A DNA stretch of 64,000 nucleotides from a virus, in the IMG/VR virus record IMGVR_UViG_3300020463_000008, positions 1 to 64,000 of that record. One strand, written 5' to 3'. Both the position numbers and the translations under genes were made by a program. Under the pieces are notes generated by a model. It ran no database searches. It was given only the letters and a program-made list of their open reading frames with translations, and was not told the origin of the DNA. Shown here piece by piece: positions 31,224 through 39,930 of the stretch (its first letter is position 1; every line of letters starts with the position of its first letter).

Positions 31224-31627
31224 CGCTTTCTCCTTGATGCTAGTGCTTCTGCTATCTCATCAACTTGTATAGTCAATATGATAACCTTGTTTACGCAGTA
31301 TGGTTTTCTTAACTTATCTGCTTTAGCAGACATATATATTCCTTCCATACTTTCACTAAATGGTCGTATCAACTCAACGACATCTGCATGTCTATTGGCT
31401 TGAGCATACCACCATAAAATTTCTTTTGTTCTCCAAACTTTTTCTACTGTCGCTAGTTTGTTATCTCCTTCACATTCGATATTACGAATGTCATACTGCA
31501 TCTCTGCTATCCATAACATTTCATTACTGTCCCAGCCTGAAGGAATTAATCCTTTTAAACTGGCACAACCTGATAAAGCAACTAATGCTATAAGGACATA
31601 AGCAGTATTTCGTATCCAGTTTCTCAT
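31220..31627 (-). CDS. Lipoprotein of unknown function, 135 aa
   Basis: The N-terminus is a lipoprotein signal with lipobox ALSGC (Cys at about residue 21). The mature part has an EMQYDIRNIEC segment and a C-terminal helix ending in SRRKR. No family is recognised. It overlaps glutaredoxin downstream by 4 bp and the 69-aa gene upstream by 4 bp. Confidence 0.75.
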   Translation of the reverse strand: MRNWIRNTAYVLIALVALSGCASLKGLIPSGWDSNEMLWIAEMQYDIRNIECEGDNKLATVEKVWRTKEILWWYAQANRHADVVELIRPFSESMEGIYMSAKADKLRKPYCVNKVIILTIQVDEIAEALASRRKR

Positions 31628-31833
31628 GATGCTTTCCTTACTAGAGTGATTCCCCTTTTGGTTAATTCGTTTCTTATTTTTTGTTTTAATTTACCACTTG
31701 AAGTATTATTCAAAGTTTTAATTAATTCATCTTTGTTTATAGTGTGAATATAGTGTCTCTTTTTAGTTTTAGATTGTTTCCCATCAGGAGTTCTCTTAAC
31801 TATTATTTCATCTTTCTTAAATTTTGTTGGCAT
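31624..31833 (-). CDS. Small basic protein, 69 aa
   Basis: A highly Lys-rich protein (MPTKFKKDEIIVKRTPDGKQ; SGKLKQKIRNELTKRG), probably nucleic-acid binding. It overlaps the beta-hydroxylase-like gene upstream by one base. No family is recognised. Confidence 0.65.
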   Translation of the reverse strand: MPTKFKKDEIIVKRTPDGKQSKTKKRHYIHTINKDELIKTLNNTSSGKLKQKIRNELTKRGITLVRKAS

Positions 31834-32783
31834 TATATGTACTCCTCTGGGTCTCTAAATTTATTTGATAATGATGAAGATATCTTTGGTTGAGATCTTT
31901 CATTATCCCTAGCATATTTAAAATGGACATCACCTATTTCTTCCATGGTCATATCCTTAAAATGTTTTGCTGGTGGAATACCAACAAATGTTCTTTTCAA
32001 ATCAATCAACATAATTAATCTATGTTCATCTGAATTATTATGAGCACTGTGCATATGTTGATTATTAAATCCCCATGGATGTTGCCAATCAACTTCCTCG
32101 CCAGTAGCTTCTAAATATAAATCTCCTTCAGGAATAATTAAAGGAATATGTATTCTTATATTCTCTCCCTTTTTATTTTCTATTCCTATATGTCTTTCAA
32201 TAATACTTTGAGCTGGTAAAATACTATATTCTAACACAGGGCATAAATCTTTATAATGATTAGCAATCTTCATCATAGTTGGAAATGCTGATGCTCTATA
32301 ACCATCTTGTGCTTGTCTTAGTCTAAGCATTCTTTCTTGAACACCTTGGTCTTGACCTTTACCAACTATATTAGGATTATGATATTTCATAACTAATACT
32401 CGCCAAGCATCAGTAGTTATTTTTCCATCTTCATCTGTTTGACCTTTTAAAAAAGAATCATCACCTATGTCAAGTTCCTTAATATCTTCGTTGCCTTGTA
32501 GGGTTGCTTTATTTCTTAATGCTTTATCAGGCGAACCCTCTTTGCTTCGTTTAAGTTGAGAATATATTGCTCCCATTGCAGAGGTAGTTCCTTTTTCTAA
32601 ACATGCTTGAATATCCTCATACTCTGTAAGGAAATCTTTTACCAAGTCAGGAACGAATCCCATAAGAAAATCTAATTCATCGTCAAATCTTTTAACATCT
32701 CCATAACGAAATATTTTTTGCGTTCTTAGTTTTTCTATTTCTTCTTTGCTATAACTTAAATGTTCTGGTAGTTTTAATGCCAT
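31833..32783 (-). CDS. Aspartyl/asparaginyl beta-hydroxylase-like dioxygenase
   Basis: The 316-aa protein has the family pattern in its C-terminal half: ERHIGIENKKGENIRIHIPL, a GEEVDWQHPWGFNNQHMHSA stretch and HNNSDEHRLIMLIDL. These supply the iron His ligands and the 2-oxoglutarate-binding Arg. The N-terminal half (about 1-165) has no recognised domain. Such enzymes hydroxylate proteins or peptides; the substrate in phage is unknown. It lies directly downstream of nrdA. Confidence 0.8.
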   Translation of the reverse strand: MALKLPEHLSYSKEEIEKLRTQKIFRYGDVKRFDDELDFLMGFVPDLVKDFLTEYEDIQACLEKGTTSAMGAIYSQLKRSKEGSPDKALRNKATLQGNEDIKELDIGDDSFLKGQTDEDGKITTDAWRVLVMKYHNPNIVGKGQDQGVQERMLRLRQAQDGYRASAFPTMMKIANHYKDLCPVLEYSILPAQSIIERHIGIENKKGENIRIHIPLIIPEGDLYLEATGEEVDWQHPWGFNNQHMHSAHNNSDEHRLIMLIDLKRTFVGIPPAKHFKDMTMEEIGDVHFKYARDNERSQPKISSSLSNKFRDPEEYI

Positions 32784-32786
32784 GTT

Positions 32787-34604
32787 TTATCCTTCACAAG
32801 CTAAACAAACATCTCCATCGGCAATAGCTGAGATGTCTATTTCTTTTATAATTTCTCGTTGTATTCTTTTACTTATTTTATCGGCTTTACCAATCTTTTC
32901 ACTTCTACAATAATATAGAGTTTTAAGACCTGTCTTCCATGCTAAGAAGTGAGCAGCATGTAGATATTTAATATCAGCATCAGGTCTAAAGAATAAGTTT
33001 ACTGATTGTGCTTGGTCAATATACTTCTGTCTTTCAGATGCGTGATTGATAATCCATTGTTGGTTCATTTCCATAGATGTTTTATATACATCCTTTTCTA
33101 TGTCTGTCATCCATTTTAAATGTTGTACTGAACCATCATTCGCTATGATACTTGACCATTCTGCGTCAATATCTAAGTTGTGTTCTTTTTGTTTTTTCTC
33201 CATAAGTTTTTGAAGGAACTTATTTTTATTAGTATGTGATCCACTAAGTGTATCCTGACGATAAGCATTAGCTCGAAAAGGCTCGATGCTAGGACTAGTA
33301 TTACCCATAATGATGCTACTACTAGCATTAGGAGCAATGGCAAGCATATGACTAAAACGAAAGCCAGTGCCAACAGCATCAGGTGCTTCACCTCGTTCTT
33401 CACCCAAAGCAAGATTCGCATCATCCAACTGTTTCCTAACATGTTTAAATATTTTTTCATTTCTATTACCAGCTATGGCACTTTCATAAGGTATTCCATT
33501 TTTCTGTAAGTAAGCATGGAAACCCAAAGCACCTATCCCAATCGATCTTTCTTGTTGAGCAGAAAACTTAGCACGAGATATTTCATCTCTAGCATTATCA
33601 ATAAAATATTGTAATACATTATCAAGCATCTCTGCTACATCTCTTAGGAATTGTTTATCTTTTGACCACTCATCAAAGTATTCTAGATTCAATGATGATA
33701 AACAACATACAGCTGTTCGGTCTTCATTCGTTGGGAGTATAATCTCCGAACACAAATTACTCTGATGAATTTTCAATCCTTTTTCTTTTAGAAACTCTGG
33801 TAGATGATTATTGCTTGTATCAATGAAGTGTAAGTATGGCTCACCTGTCATCATACGAGTTTCTAAAATAGTTTGCCATAAATCTCTGGCTGATACATAC
33901 TCTTTTACTTTACCATTATGTGGATCTTTTAATGCCCACTTATCATCACAGTCTCCATTCTTCATACAGTTTTCAATAATCTGCATAAAGTCATCTGTGA
34001 TATTAATACCATGATGCATGTTTAATGCTCTCATGTTAGGATCGCCAGTTGGCTTTCTCATTTCAATAAATTCTTTTATGTCGGGATGGTTAATATCTAG
34101 ATATGCTGCATAACTTCCTCGTCTTGTTCTTCCTTGACGATATGCTAATGACGATGCGTCATACATTTTTAAGTGTGGCATAACACCAGTAGATTTATCA
34201 TCAGCACTACGAATACCAAATCCTATACCCACTCCACCACCTGACATTGATAGCCAGTTTGTTTCAGATAAATTTTGTACCAGTCCTTCAGAAGAATCTT
34301 CAATATAATTTAAGAAGCAACTAATTGGTAATCCTCTTTTAGATCTACCAAATGAAAGTATCGGTGTTGAATAAGATAGCCAATGCTGACTAGAATAATC
34401 ATATAATCTTTGTGCGTGTTCAGGATTAGATGAAAAAGTTTTTGATACGAAAGCGAATCTTTCCTGTGGGGAAGTTTCATCATCTTTCATATAAGATTCT
34501 CTCAATCTTATTTTACCTGCGTTGTCTAATAATGTATCTCTGGTATAGTCTATCGTAATACCATGTATCTCTGCTGTTAATTTTGTATCCACTTTATTTT
34601 CCAT
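32787..34604 (-). CDS. nrdA: Ribonucleotide reductase large subunit, class Ia
   Basis: The 605-aa protein has the substrate-site cysteines (LPISCFLNY, HQSNLCSEIILP), the paired tyrosines of the radical path (LKTLYYCRSEK) and a C-terminal CLAC pair for re-reduction by glutaredoxin. The N-terminal ATP-cone is missing, so it is probably not dATP-inhibited, as for some phage enzymes. I prefer the start at 34604 (MENKVDTK), since the longer frame to 34679 has a repetitive N-terminus overlapping the upstream gene by 86 bp. Confidence 0.95.
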   Translation of the reverse strand: MENKVDTKLTAEIHGITIDYTRDTLLDNAGKIRLRESYMKDDETSPQERFAFVSKTFSSNPEHAQRLYDYSSQHWLSYSTPILSFGRSKRGLPISCFLNYIEDSSEGLVQNLSETNWLSMSGGGVGIGFGIRSADDKSTGVMPHLKMYDASSLAYRQGRTRRGSYAAYLDINHPDIKEFIEMRKPTGDPNMRALNMHHGINITDDFMQIIENCMKNGDCDDKWALKDPHNGKVKEYVSARDLWQTILETRMMTGEPYLHFIDTSNNHLPEFLKEKGLKIHQSNLCSEIILPTNEDRTAVCCLSSLNLEYFDEWSKDKQFLRDVAEMLDNVLQYFIDNARDEISRAKFSAQQERSIGIGALGFHAYLQKNGIPYESAIAGNRNEKIFKHVRKQLDDANLALGEERGEAPDAVGTGFRFSHMLAIAPNASSSIIMGNTSPSIEPFRANAYRQDTLSGSHTNKNKFLQKLMEKKQKEHNLDIDAEWSSIIANDGSVQHLKWMTDIEKDVYKTSMEMNQQWIINHASERQKYIDQAQSVNLFFRPDADIKYLHAAHFLAWKTGLKTLYYCRSEKIGKADKISKRIQREIIKEIDISAIADGDVCLACEG

Positions 34605-35157
34605 ATTGAATGACGACTGAAAATCTGTGCGTTGGACTGTGGATTGTTGGGGGGTTGATTGAGTGGGGGAGTGTGCCATCGAATAATATTATCCTTCCAG
34701 GAATATAGAACGATACCCATTCGAGCGAATCGTTCATTAGGTTTGAAAAAAGTGTCTGTCCACCCCAAGACTTTTCCCATTCCATGTTGGGATAATATAG
34801 CATAGTTAAATTATGCTCAGCTCCAGTATCGCAATGAAAGCGATTCTTATCCTGGATTGTACTAAGATTAATCCTAGCTTGTGTTATTGTATAGTCAGTT
34901 AAGTGGTGTTTGATGTGGGAATAATTACTTAATTTCTCTATCCCCATATTGTCCACATCGGTGGGGGAGAGATTACAATATAGGTTGTAATCGCCTTTGG
35001 TCTCAAGTCTTTGTACATCTGAACCAGACAGCGAATACTTTTGATTTAAGCAATAACTATATAGTCTTTCTCGTTCTTCATAATTAAAGATATCGTCAAA
35101 AGTCCATAAACTTTTTCCGTCTATTTTTCTTAGACGCATGTCAGGTATATCCATCAA
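34594..35157 (-). CDS. 2OG-Fe(II) oxygenase, prolyl-hydroxylase-like
   Basis: The 187-aa protein has RFHCDTGAEHNLTMLYYPN (HxD pair), LFDGTLPHSINPP (distal His) and THRFSVVIQYGK (2OG Arg), the layout of P4H-type oxygenases. It is common in marine T4-like phages. It overlaps nrdA by 11 bp and is preceded by a 119-aa hypothetical gene with a 4-bp overlap. Confidence 0.83.
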   Translation of the reverse strand: MMDIPDMRLRKIDGKSLWTFDDIFNYEERERLYSYCLNQKYSLSGSDVQRLETKGDYNLYCNLSPTDVDNMGIEKLSNYSHIKHHLTDYTITQARINLSTIQDKNRFHCDTGAEHNLTMLYYPNMEWEKSWGGQTLFSNLMNDSLEWVSFYIPGRIILFDGTLPHSINPPTIHSPTHRFSVVIQYGK

Positions 35158-35513
35158 TCCTCATCTTCCTGAATATTATCTTGTTTTGGTGTATGATGGG
35201 GTTTTTTACATTCAAATCCACCATTGTCAAACCATCTTCCATCAGCTGTATGAAAGTAATTTTGATAATAAACATCAACAGCTTTGCCATTGTAGTCTGT
35301 TCTATATCTGCGAAACTTTTTTTTCTCTATCTTTCCTTGATACTCTTGACCGAACTCGCCTTGTGATAGTCTAACCTTTGTACCATCACCACCATAAATA
35401 CGATCTATCCATTCTCCATTATAGAAGTTAGAAACAATCCTTTTAGGTTTTGCTTCGACGAACTCTTCCTGCTCGTCCCATATCTCTTCAATCAGTGCTT
35501 TCTTCTTCGCCAT
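35154..35513 (-). CDS. Hypothetical protein, 119 aa
   Basis: A soluble protein with a beta-rich, aromatic centre (FRRYRTDYNGKAVDVYYQNY, then FHTADGRWFDNGGF) and an acidic tail. The start at 35513 (MAKKKALIEE) is two codons inside the longest frame. It overlaps the 153-aa gene upstream. No family is recognised. Confidence 0.65.
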   Translation of the reverse strand: MAKKKALIEEIWDEQEEFVEAKPKRIVSNFYNGEWIDRIYGGDGTKVRLSQGEFGQEYQGKIEKKKFRRYRTDYNGKAVDVYYQNYFHTADGRWFDNGGFECKKPHHTPKQDNIQEDED

Positions 35514-35949
35514 TATCATTATCTCCTTTTTTGAATGGAACTACCTTATCTTCCTCCAATGGGGCTTCCATGGGGTCCATATCCTCTTCTCTAAGCTGAT
35601 ACTCTTCAACTATCCTACCATCCTCTGGTTTTTTTACAATAGTCACTAGATCTATCTTATCATAATCCATAGTTTGGAATATAGTCTTAGCTTGTTCTTT
35701 ACCAACTTCTAAAACCAATATATCTTTTGCTGTTATTAACATTCCCATTGCAGCATTAATTGCTTGCTTTGATGATTTAATACTAGTGAGTGCTTCCCAT
35801 AATGGGGAGAGTATAAAGTTCTGTTCAAACTCATGCTGTTTTCTTAACTCTTCTAATTTCATCTCGTCATATTTTTTAGCAGCAAATTCATTTATGTCAG
35901 TTATATTACCAACTGTTGGTTCTGGTGCTTTATCTTTATCGTCTGTCAT
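35488..35949 (-). CDS. Hypothetical protein, 153 aa
   Basis: A helical N-terminal half (FAAKKYDEMKLEELRKQHEF) and a middle segment with a hydrophobic helix are followed by a very acidic C-terminus (DNDNGEEESTD). No motif is recognised. It overlaps the MaoC-like gene by 4 bp. Confidence 0.65.
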   Translation of the reverse strand: MTDDKDKAPEPTVGNITDINEFAAKKYDEMKLEELRKQHEFEQNFILSPLWEALTSIKSSKQAINAAMGMLITAKDILVLEVGKEQAKTIFQTMDYDKIDLVTIVKKPEDGRIVEEYQLREEDMDPMEAPLEEDKVVPFKKGDNDNGEEESTD

Positions 35950-36446
35950 TTAATCTCCTTTCCTGTGGGGTTGACCCAATGCTGTCGTTTGAAGTTTGGA
36001 TCGCTTGATTTAAAAAAATTTCTGTCTACTCCTGTTTCAAAAGTTTCAACTAATCTCTTGGTCGGTCTGAATACTTGACCTGCTCCCTTTGCTTTTATGA
36101 TACCATCGGCATAATCTTTTATGGCGAAAATACCTTCTCCGAGTTCACCAGCTTTTCTATCTGTAGCTTTCCATACTTTACGATATATCTTAACCTTTGT
36201 AGGAAAGTGTATTGGTGCTAAGAATTTAATTTCAAAATTTCTTATAAAGAATCCTGGAACAGGATTAGAAAATAGCAAGGATATCATTAATGCTCCTGGC
36301 ATTACATTACCCTCCTCGTCTCCAAAATGTAAGGGATTATCATCTTGGATAATTGTACAAAAATTTCTTACTAGTTCTTCAGTAATATCTACATCATGAA
36401 CATAATCTTTTAGTAAGTCGGCTCTATCAAAAGGAACATCGCTCAT
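35946..36446 (-). CDS. MaoC-like hot-dog dehydratase
   Basis: The 166-aa protein has the R-specific hydratase motif IIQDDNPLHFGDEEGNVMPG, with the catalytic Asp and His, followed by the hot-dog helix ALMISLLFSNPVPG and beta strands including IKFLAPIHFPTKVKIYRKVW. MaoC-type enzymes (de)hydrate 3-hydroxyacyl/enoyl thioesters, and so could supply the dehydratase step (FabZ/FabA) of the phage fatty-acid set. ATG at 36444-36446 overlaps the primase stop as TAATG and has GGAG upstream. Residues after about 140 are an extra basic tail. Confidence 0.85.
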   Translation of the reverse strand: MSDVPFDRADLLKDYVHDVDITEELVRNFCTIIQDDNPLHFGDEEGNVMPGALMISLLFSNPVPGFFIRNFEIKFLAPIHFPTKVKIYRKVWKATDRKAGELGEGIFAIKDYADGIIKAKGAGQVFRPTKRLVETFETGVDRNFFKSSDPNFKRQHWVNPTGKEIK

Positions 36447-37456
36447 TAGCATTTTCTCCATAAATTAAATTTGGCTTCAGCTTCTGCACCCTGTACACTA
36501 CTTCCCTCCATGAGAGCATGTATTGTTAGTGGTGTTTTGCCTGCCATAATCATATCATTAATATCTTTTTCTTTTACACTATCGCTCCATAAACATACTC
36601 TATAACCTTTTTTAATTATAGATTCTATTTGTTTTACGAGTTCACGATTTCTTGGCTCGTTATCAAATACGATAGTACAATTATCTTTAAACTGTTCAAC
36701 TTGTGGTACATCAAAACTTGCACCTGCAACTGCTATACCATTATCAAGAAATAAAGAATCTATTGGACCCTCAACTACATAAACATGTCTATCTCTATCT
36801 ACTCGGTCAAGACCATAAACTTTATGATTCTCTTCTTTTACTTTCAGTGTATAATACTTAGGTGTTTCATTTCCGAATGCTCTACCTTGTAAAGCAATTA
36901 ATTCTTTATTCTCATCATAGAAAGGTATTACTAATCGTGGTTCATCAGATACTATCTTATGAAACTTATAAACGATATTATCATTGACCCATTGTTTAAA
37001 GTGTGGCACCCAATAAAAGTGCTTGTGTAGATCTTGATTTATGTGTCGTCTTAACAAGAACTTTTTTATTGGGTGCGATGGATCAAGTGAAGCTACAAAG
37101 TTGGCATGTTTTAAAGATGCTTTCTCAATAGTAGCTGTCTTGAATATTTCTAAATCTGGTTTATCATTTACATGTTTATTATTAGTGGCACCAAATTTTT
37201 CTAATTGGTACTCACTATACATGCGAGGATCGACTTCTTTAATTAGATTGCCAAGACTTCTACCATCTTGACAGTTATGACATTTATAGAATAGGGATGA
37301 CTCTTTACGATAGATATATCCTCGAGCCTTTGATTTGTCTTTTTTGGAATCGCCACAGAGAGGACAGGAAAAGTTCCATAGATAATCCTTCTGTTGTTTG
37401 AAGTTTCTCACACGAGGTGAGAGCATAGCTGTAAATTTAGCGTCCACATAAATCAT
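36446..37456 (-). CDS. 61: DnaG-type primase (T4 gp61 role), leaderless start
   Basis: The 336-aa protein starts with a zinc ribbon (CPLCGDSKKD at residues 31-40 and YKCHNCQDG at 57-65). A TOPRIM core follows (VYVVEGPIDSLFLDNGIAV; CTIVFDNEPRNRE). It primes lagging-strand synthesis with the gp41 helicase encoded at 58507. The ATG at 37454-37456 has no Shine-Dalgarno and lies 7 nt after the -10 of P6, predicting a leaderless message. Confidence 0.93.
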   Translation of the reverse strand: MIYVDAKFTAMLSPRVRNFKQQKDYLWNFSCPLCGDSKKDKSKARGYIYRKESSLFYKCHNCQDGRSLGNLIKEVDPRMYSEYQLEKFGATNNKHVNDKPDLEIFKTATIEKASLKHANFVASLDPSHPIKKFLLRRHINQDLHKHFYWVPHFKQWVNDNIVYKFHKIVSDEPRLVIPFYDENKELIALQGRAFGNETPKYYTLKVKEENHKVYGLDRVDRDRHVYVVEGPIDSLFLDNGIAVAGASFDVPQVEQFKDNCTIVFDNEPRNRELVKQIESIIKKGYRVCLWSDSVKEKDINDMIMAGKTPLTIHALMEGSSVQGAEAEAKFNLWRKC

Positions 37457-37463
37457 AAATATA

Positions 37464-37492
37464 ATATTATATAAAAAAAACTTAAAAGTAAA
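37464..37492 (-). promoter_or_regulatory. Sigma70-like promoter (P6), leaderless type
   Basis: The -35 TTTACT (37487-37492) and the -10 TAATAT (37464-37469) have a 17-bp spacer beginning TTTAAGTTTTTTTT. The primase ATG is 7 nt after the -10. Confidence 0.83.
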
Positions 37493-37495
37493 GTC

Positions 37496-37912
37496 TTACA
37501 TCAAATAGCCGAAGACTCCTGCAACACCTGCAATTGTAGCAATAATGCCCATTACATACCATTTATATTGCTCTAAATTGTTTACTCTAAGACCTACCTC
37601 CGCAATCGTATCATTCATCAGATTATGCTGTTTTGTAGCACTCTCGTTGATTCTAATTTCACTTTCGTGGATTGCTTTAATAACCTCTTGACCACCCTCT
37701 GTAATTCTTTGGTGAAGGACTTTTACTTCCTTCTTAATCTCGGCATCAGTTTGTTCTGAATCGTCCAATCTATTATCGTGTACAGCCAGAAGTTTAGAGA
37801 TCTGAGAAGTTGCTTCCCCTATCTTTTCTATACTCTGGTCAATCTTTTGAATGTCAGTTTTTAGATTTGTAATCTCAACTTGATTCTTTGCTATTTCGAC
37901 TTCACTCGCCAT
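37496..37912 (-). CDS. Coiled-coil tail-anchored membrane protein, 138 aa
   Basis: A long coiled coil (about 10-110, heptad-like IAKNQVEITNLKTDIQKID) is followed by a C-terminal membrane helix (YVMGIIATIAGVAGVFGYLM). The start at 37912 (MASEVE) overlaps the inner spanin gene by 11 bp; the longer frame to 37936 lies deeper in that gene. Position after the spanins suggests a lysis-cassette protein, possibly an antiholin- or holin-like membrane partner, but sequence support is weak. Confidence 0.7.
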   Translation of the reverse strand: MASEVEIAKNQVEITNLKTDIQKIDQSIEKIGEATSQISKLLAVHDNRLDDSEQTDAEIKKEVKVLHQRITEGGQEVIKAIHESEIRINESATKQHNLMNDTIAEVGLRVNNLEQYKWYVMGIIATIAGVAGVFGYLM

Positions 37913-38519
37913 AGTTGTGTACCCTTTGCATCTCATCTACCCATCGTTGTAAATTCTTGAGTTGTATTCTCACTTCATTACAGGTCGTGTAGTTTTCGAC
38001 TGTTATAGTTGTTAATTCTGAGAGTCGGAGTTTTTCCTCTCCTCGATCGTCTCCATTTTCTTCCCCTCCTCCATCAACACTTCTGGTGGTGTCGGGAACT
38101 TCATTTTTAATGGCACTGTCGTGGAGCAGGCTAACATTGTCAGGCAGGCTACACTGAGCATCATCAGTTTCACTAAGTAGTTCATTGACTTTCTCACTTA
38201 TTTTATTTCCATTAGATTTAATTTTGTTTGTTTCATCTACAAACTTTTCAGCCACTTCACTAGAAACTTTTTCAGCTTCAGCTTCTATTTGTTGTATTTC
38301 GTCTTTCAACTTATTTAGTTCATCGACGATGTGACTGTTAGTCCAAACTGCACCTAATAAGAAAGATCCTATACCAAATACCAATCCGAATATTAATCCC
38401 CAGCTTTTTGGAACGAGTGGTAAAATACCAACTACTATCATTCCTATCAAGCCAACAGCTGTAATACCAAAATAAACTGAAGTGGGTATCCACCCTAGGA
38501 TGCTAATCAAACTAAACAT
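37902..38519 (-). CDS. Inner-membrane spanin (Rz-like), 205 aa
   Basis: Two membrane helices (about 14-34 and 42-62) are followed by a coiled coil (DELNKLKDEIQQIEAEAEKV and beyond), a Ser/Gly/acidic linker, and the C-terminal motif NYTTCNEVRIQLKNLQRWVD typical of Rz-type i-spanins. A second, out-of-frame lipoprotein gene (38012-38185) lies inside it, as in lambda Rz/Rz1. Spanins fuse inner and outer membranes in the last lysis step. The additional N-terminal membrane helix is unusual; i-spanins normally have one. Confidence 0.8.
   Translation of the reverse strand: MFSLISILGWIPTSVYFGITAVGLIGMIVVGILPLVPKSWGLIFGLVFGIGSFLLGAVWTNSHIVDELNKLKDEIQQIEAEAEKVSSEVAEKFVDETNKIKSNGNKISEKVNELLSETDDAQCSLPDNVSLLHDSAIKNEVPDTTRSVDGGGEENGDDRGEEKLRLSELTTITVENYTTCNEVRIQLKNLQRWVDEMQRVHNYGE
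38012..38185 (-). CDS. Outer-membrane spanin lipoprotein (Rz1-like), nested
   Basis: The 57-aa ORF lies fully within the Rz-like gene in another frame. MNYLVKLMMLSVACLTMLAC ends in a lipobox with the acylated Cys, and the short mature part begins STTVPLKMKFPTPPEVLM, with the prolines seen in Rz1. This is the nested Rz1 arrangement. ATG at 38183-38185 is preferred; a GTG four codons upstream is also possible. Confidence 0.8.
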   Translation of the reverse strand: MNYLVKLMMLSVACLTMLACSTTVPLKMKFPTPPEVLMEEGKKMETIEERKNSDSQN

Positions 38520-39328
38520 TATAATGCAGTCGTTGAAACAATAATGTCGGATGGCTGGTTCATCATAGTTTGTTTACCAACTGACCTTGCTACAGGTCTT
38601 TTGATATGTCTCCAGCTTCCGCCACCATTTCTATTAAATCTTATTGCTTTTGTATCACCAGCTTTATTTTGTAAGATGATGACTCCTTTTGGATTTTTAC
38701 GAGCATAGGAATATATTGCTGATTGAGCATCATCTTCCATATTCAAGTATTCTTTCCATTTAGAATATTTCTTTTTTCCTGTTCTAAACTTTTTAAGAAC
38801 ATCATCGCTAACATTAAATGTAGCGAACTTTCTTCCTTTTTTCATTCTAACTGTTGGGGATAAATCCACTCCCCCACCTGAGACTGAGTTTGCAGCTACA
38901 TCCTCAGGCAACTTTGCTTCTTGTTGGAACATATTCCAATATAAATGTTCTATAACTTCCTCTACTAATAATTCTTCTTCTAGTAAAGAAAGATTCTTTC
39001 CAATTAAATCAGTATATTTATCTTCCAGTATATGAACAGACTCTTGTCCTTCATATGCTTCCCTAATTAAATAATATGCTGCAGCAAGGGATCCTAATCT
39101 AGTTTTCCCTCCTGGAGCTTTCTCTACAAATTGTTTAAGTTTAAAGACAAGACGATGTAAAAATGTATATGCGTTCTTCTCTTTAGTAGTAGTCAACTTG
39201 TTTGCTTTCTTAATAACTTTTCCCTTCTCATCAATGATTCCCTCTTTAAAGGCATCTGTATCCTTAAAAGGTTTGACGAGCATAGAAATAATTCTATATG
39301 CAATTATGTTATCTACTGTCTTACTCAT
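38519..39328 (-). CDS. Conserved phage protein, 269 aa
   Basis: The N-terminus (NIIAYRIISMLVKPFKDTDAF) followed by KEGIIDEKGKVIK resembles a protein family of T4-like marine phages placed among virion genes. The C-terminal part is basic and beta-rich (GDTKAIRFNRNGGGSWRHIK). Function is unknown. The stop overlaps the start of the inner spanin gene by one base. Confidence 0.75.
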   Translation of the reverse strand: MSKTVDNIIAYRIISMLVKPFKDTDAFKEGIIDEKGKVIKKANKLTTTKEKNAYTFLHRLVFKLKQFVEKAPGGKTRLGSLAAAYYLIREAYEGQESVHILEDKYTDLIGKNLSLLEEELLVEEVIEHLYWNMFQQEAKLPEDVAANSVSGGGVDLSPTVRMKKGRKFATFNVSDDVLKKFRTGKKKYSKWKEYLNMEDDAQSAIYSYARKNPKGVIILQNKAGDTKAIRFNRNGGGSWRHIKRPVARSVGKQTMMNQPSDIIVSTTAL

Positions 39329-39706
39329 TTATATTTCTCTTAAAATTTCCACAATTTTATTATCGTGTTCTAAACTTGTAGCACGAGTATGCGTGCCTGG
39401 AATATATTCAGGGAGTCTGCCTAGATAAGTTAAGAAAACTATCAAGGCACTCCAATGTTCTTCATCCACTTTATGAAAGAGCATATCTGTTGCTTCGTCA
39501 CCCCATAAATTAAATATTACGATAACATGATTTAAAATTAGTCGTTCTCTTAACTCTCCGTGCTTTTGATATCTTTGTAGTAATTTATTAAGATATAAAA
39601 ACTTTTTTAAATCGTCTTCAAATTCTTCTAGTGTAGCACAAGAAGGATTATCGTAATTATTTAGAGCGAACTGAAGAAAGTTATTTTCTGTCAGCTTTTT
39701 TGTCAT
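39329..39706 (-). CDS. Conserved phage protein, 125 aa
   Basis: A helical protein beginning MTKKLTENNFLQFALNNYDN, with GELRERLILNHVIVIFNLWG in the middle, of a type I associate with T4-like marine phages. The start at 39706 overlaps the upstream 71-aa gene by 26 bp; the longer frame is less likely. Function is unknown. Confidence 0.72.
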   Translation of the reverse strand: MTKKLTENNFLQFALNNYDNPSCATLEEFEDDLKKFLYLNKLLQRYQKHGELRERLILNHVIVIFNLWGDEATDMLFHKVDEEHWSALIVFLTYLGRLPEYIPGTHTRATSLEHDNKIVEILREI

Positions 39707-39896
39707 TGCTCTTCTTAGTTTCAACTTCAGCTTCAACTTTTACTATGTCTTCTAGTGCTTGTATTGCTCCAGTCAACATATGAATTTCAGCTTGTGTATT
39801 TACTACACCTTGATTTAATTGTACGAGAACTTCCTCTTTCTTTTTGATTGCTTCTCTATAACCATCAAGTTTCGCATTTACATCATAGTCTGCCAT
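39681..39896 (-). CDS. Small coiled-coil protein, 71 aa
   Basis: The protein is one coiled coil (AKLDGYREAIKKKEEVLVQL; AEIHMLTGAIQALEDIVK) with a basic tail (KKSNDKKADRK). A TAGGAGATAATT ribosome site precedes the ATG. It lies after the fibre-like gene and may be a chaperone or assembly factor; this is inference from position. Confidence 0.65.
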   Translation of the reverse strand: MADYDVNAKLDGYREAIKKKEEVLVQLNQGVVNTQAEIHMLTGAIQALEDIVKVEAEVETKKSNDKKADRK

Positions 39897-39930
39897 AATT
39901 ATCTCCTAGTAATAATATATATTTGTTAAT

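Noticed and set aside
37492-37517. Hairpin AGTCTT/AAGACT before P6
   Set aside because: Only 6 bp with a 14-nt loop and inside the last codons of the 138-aa gene, so it may be chance.
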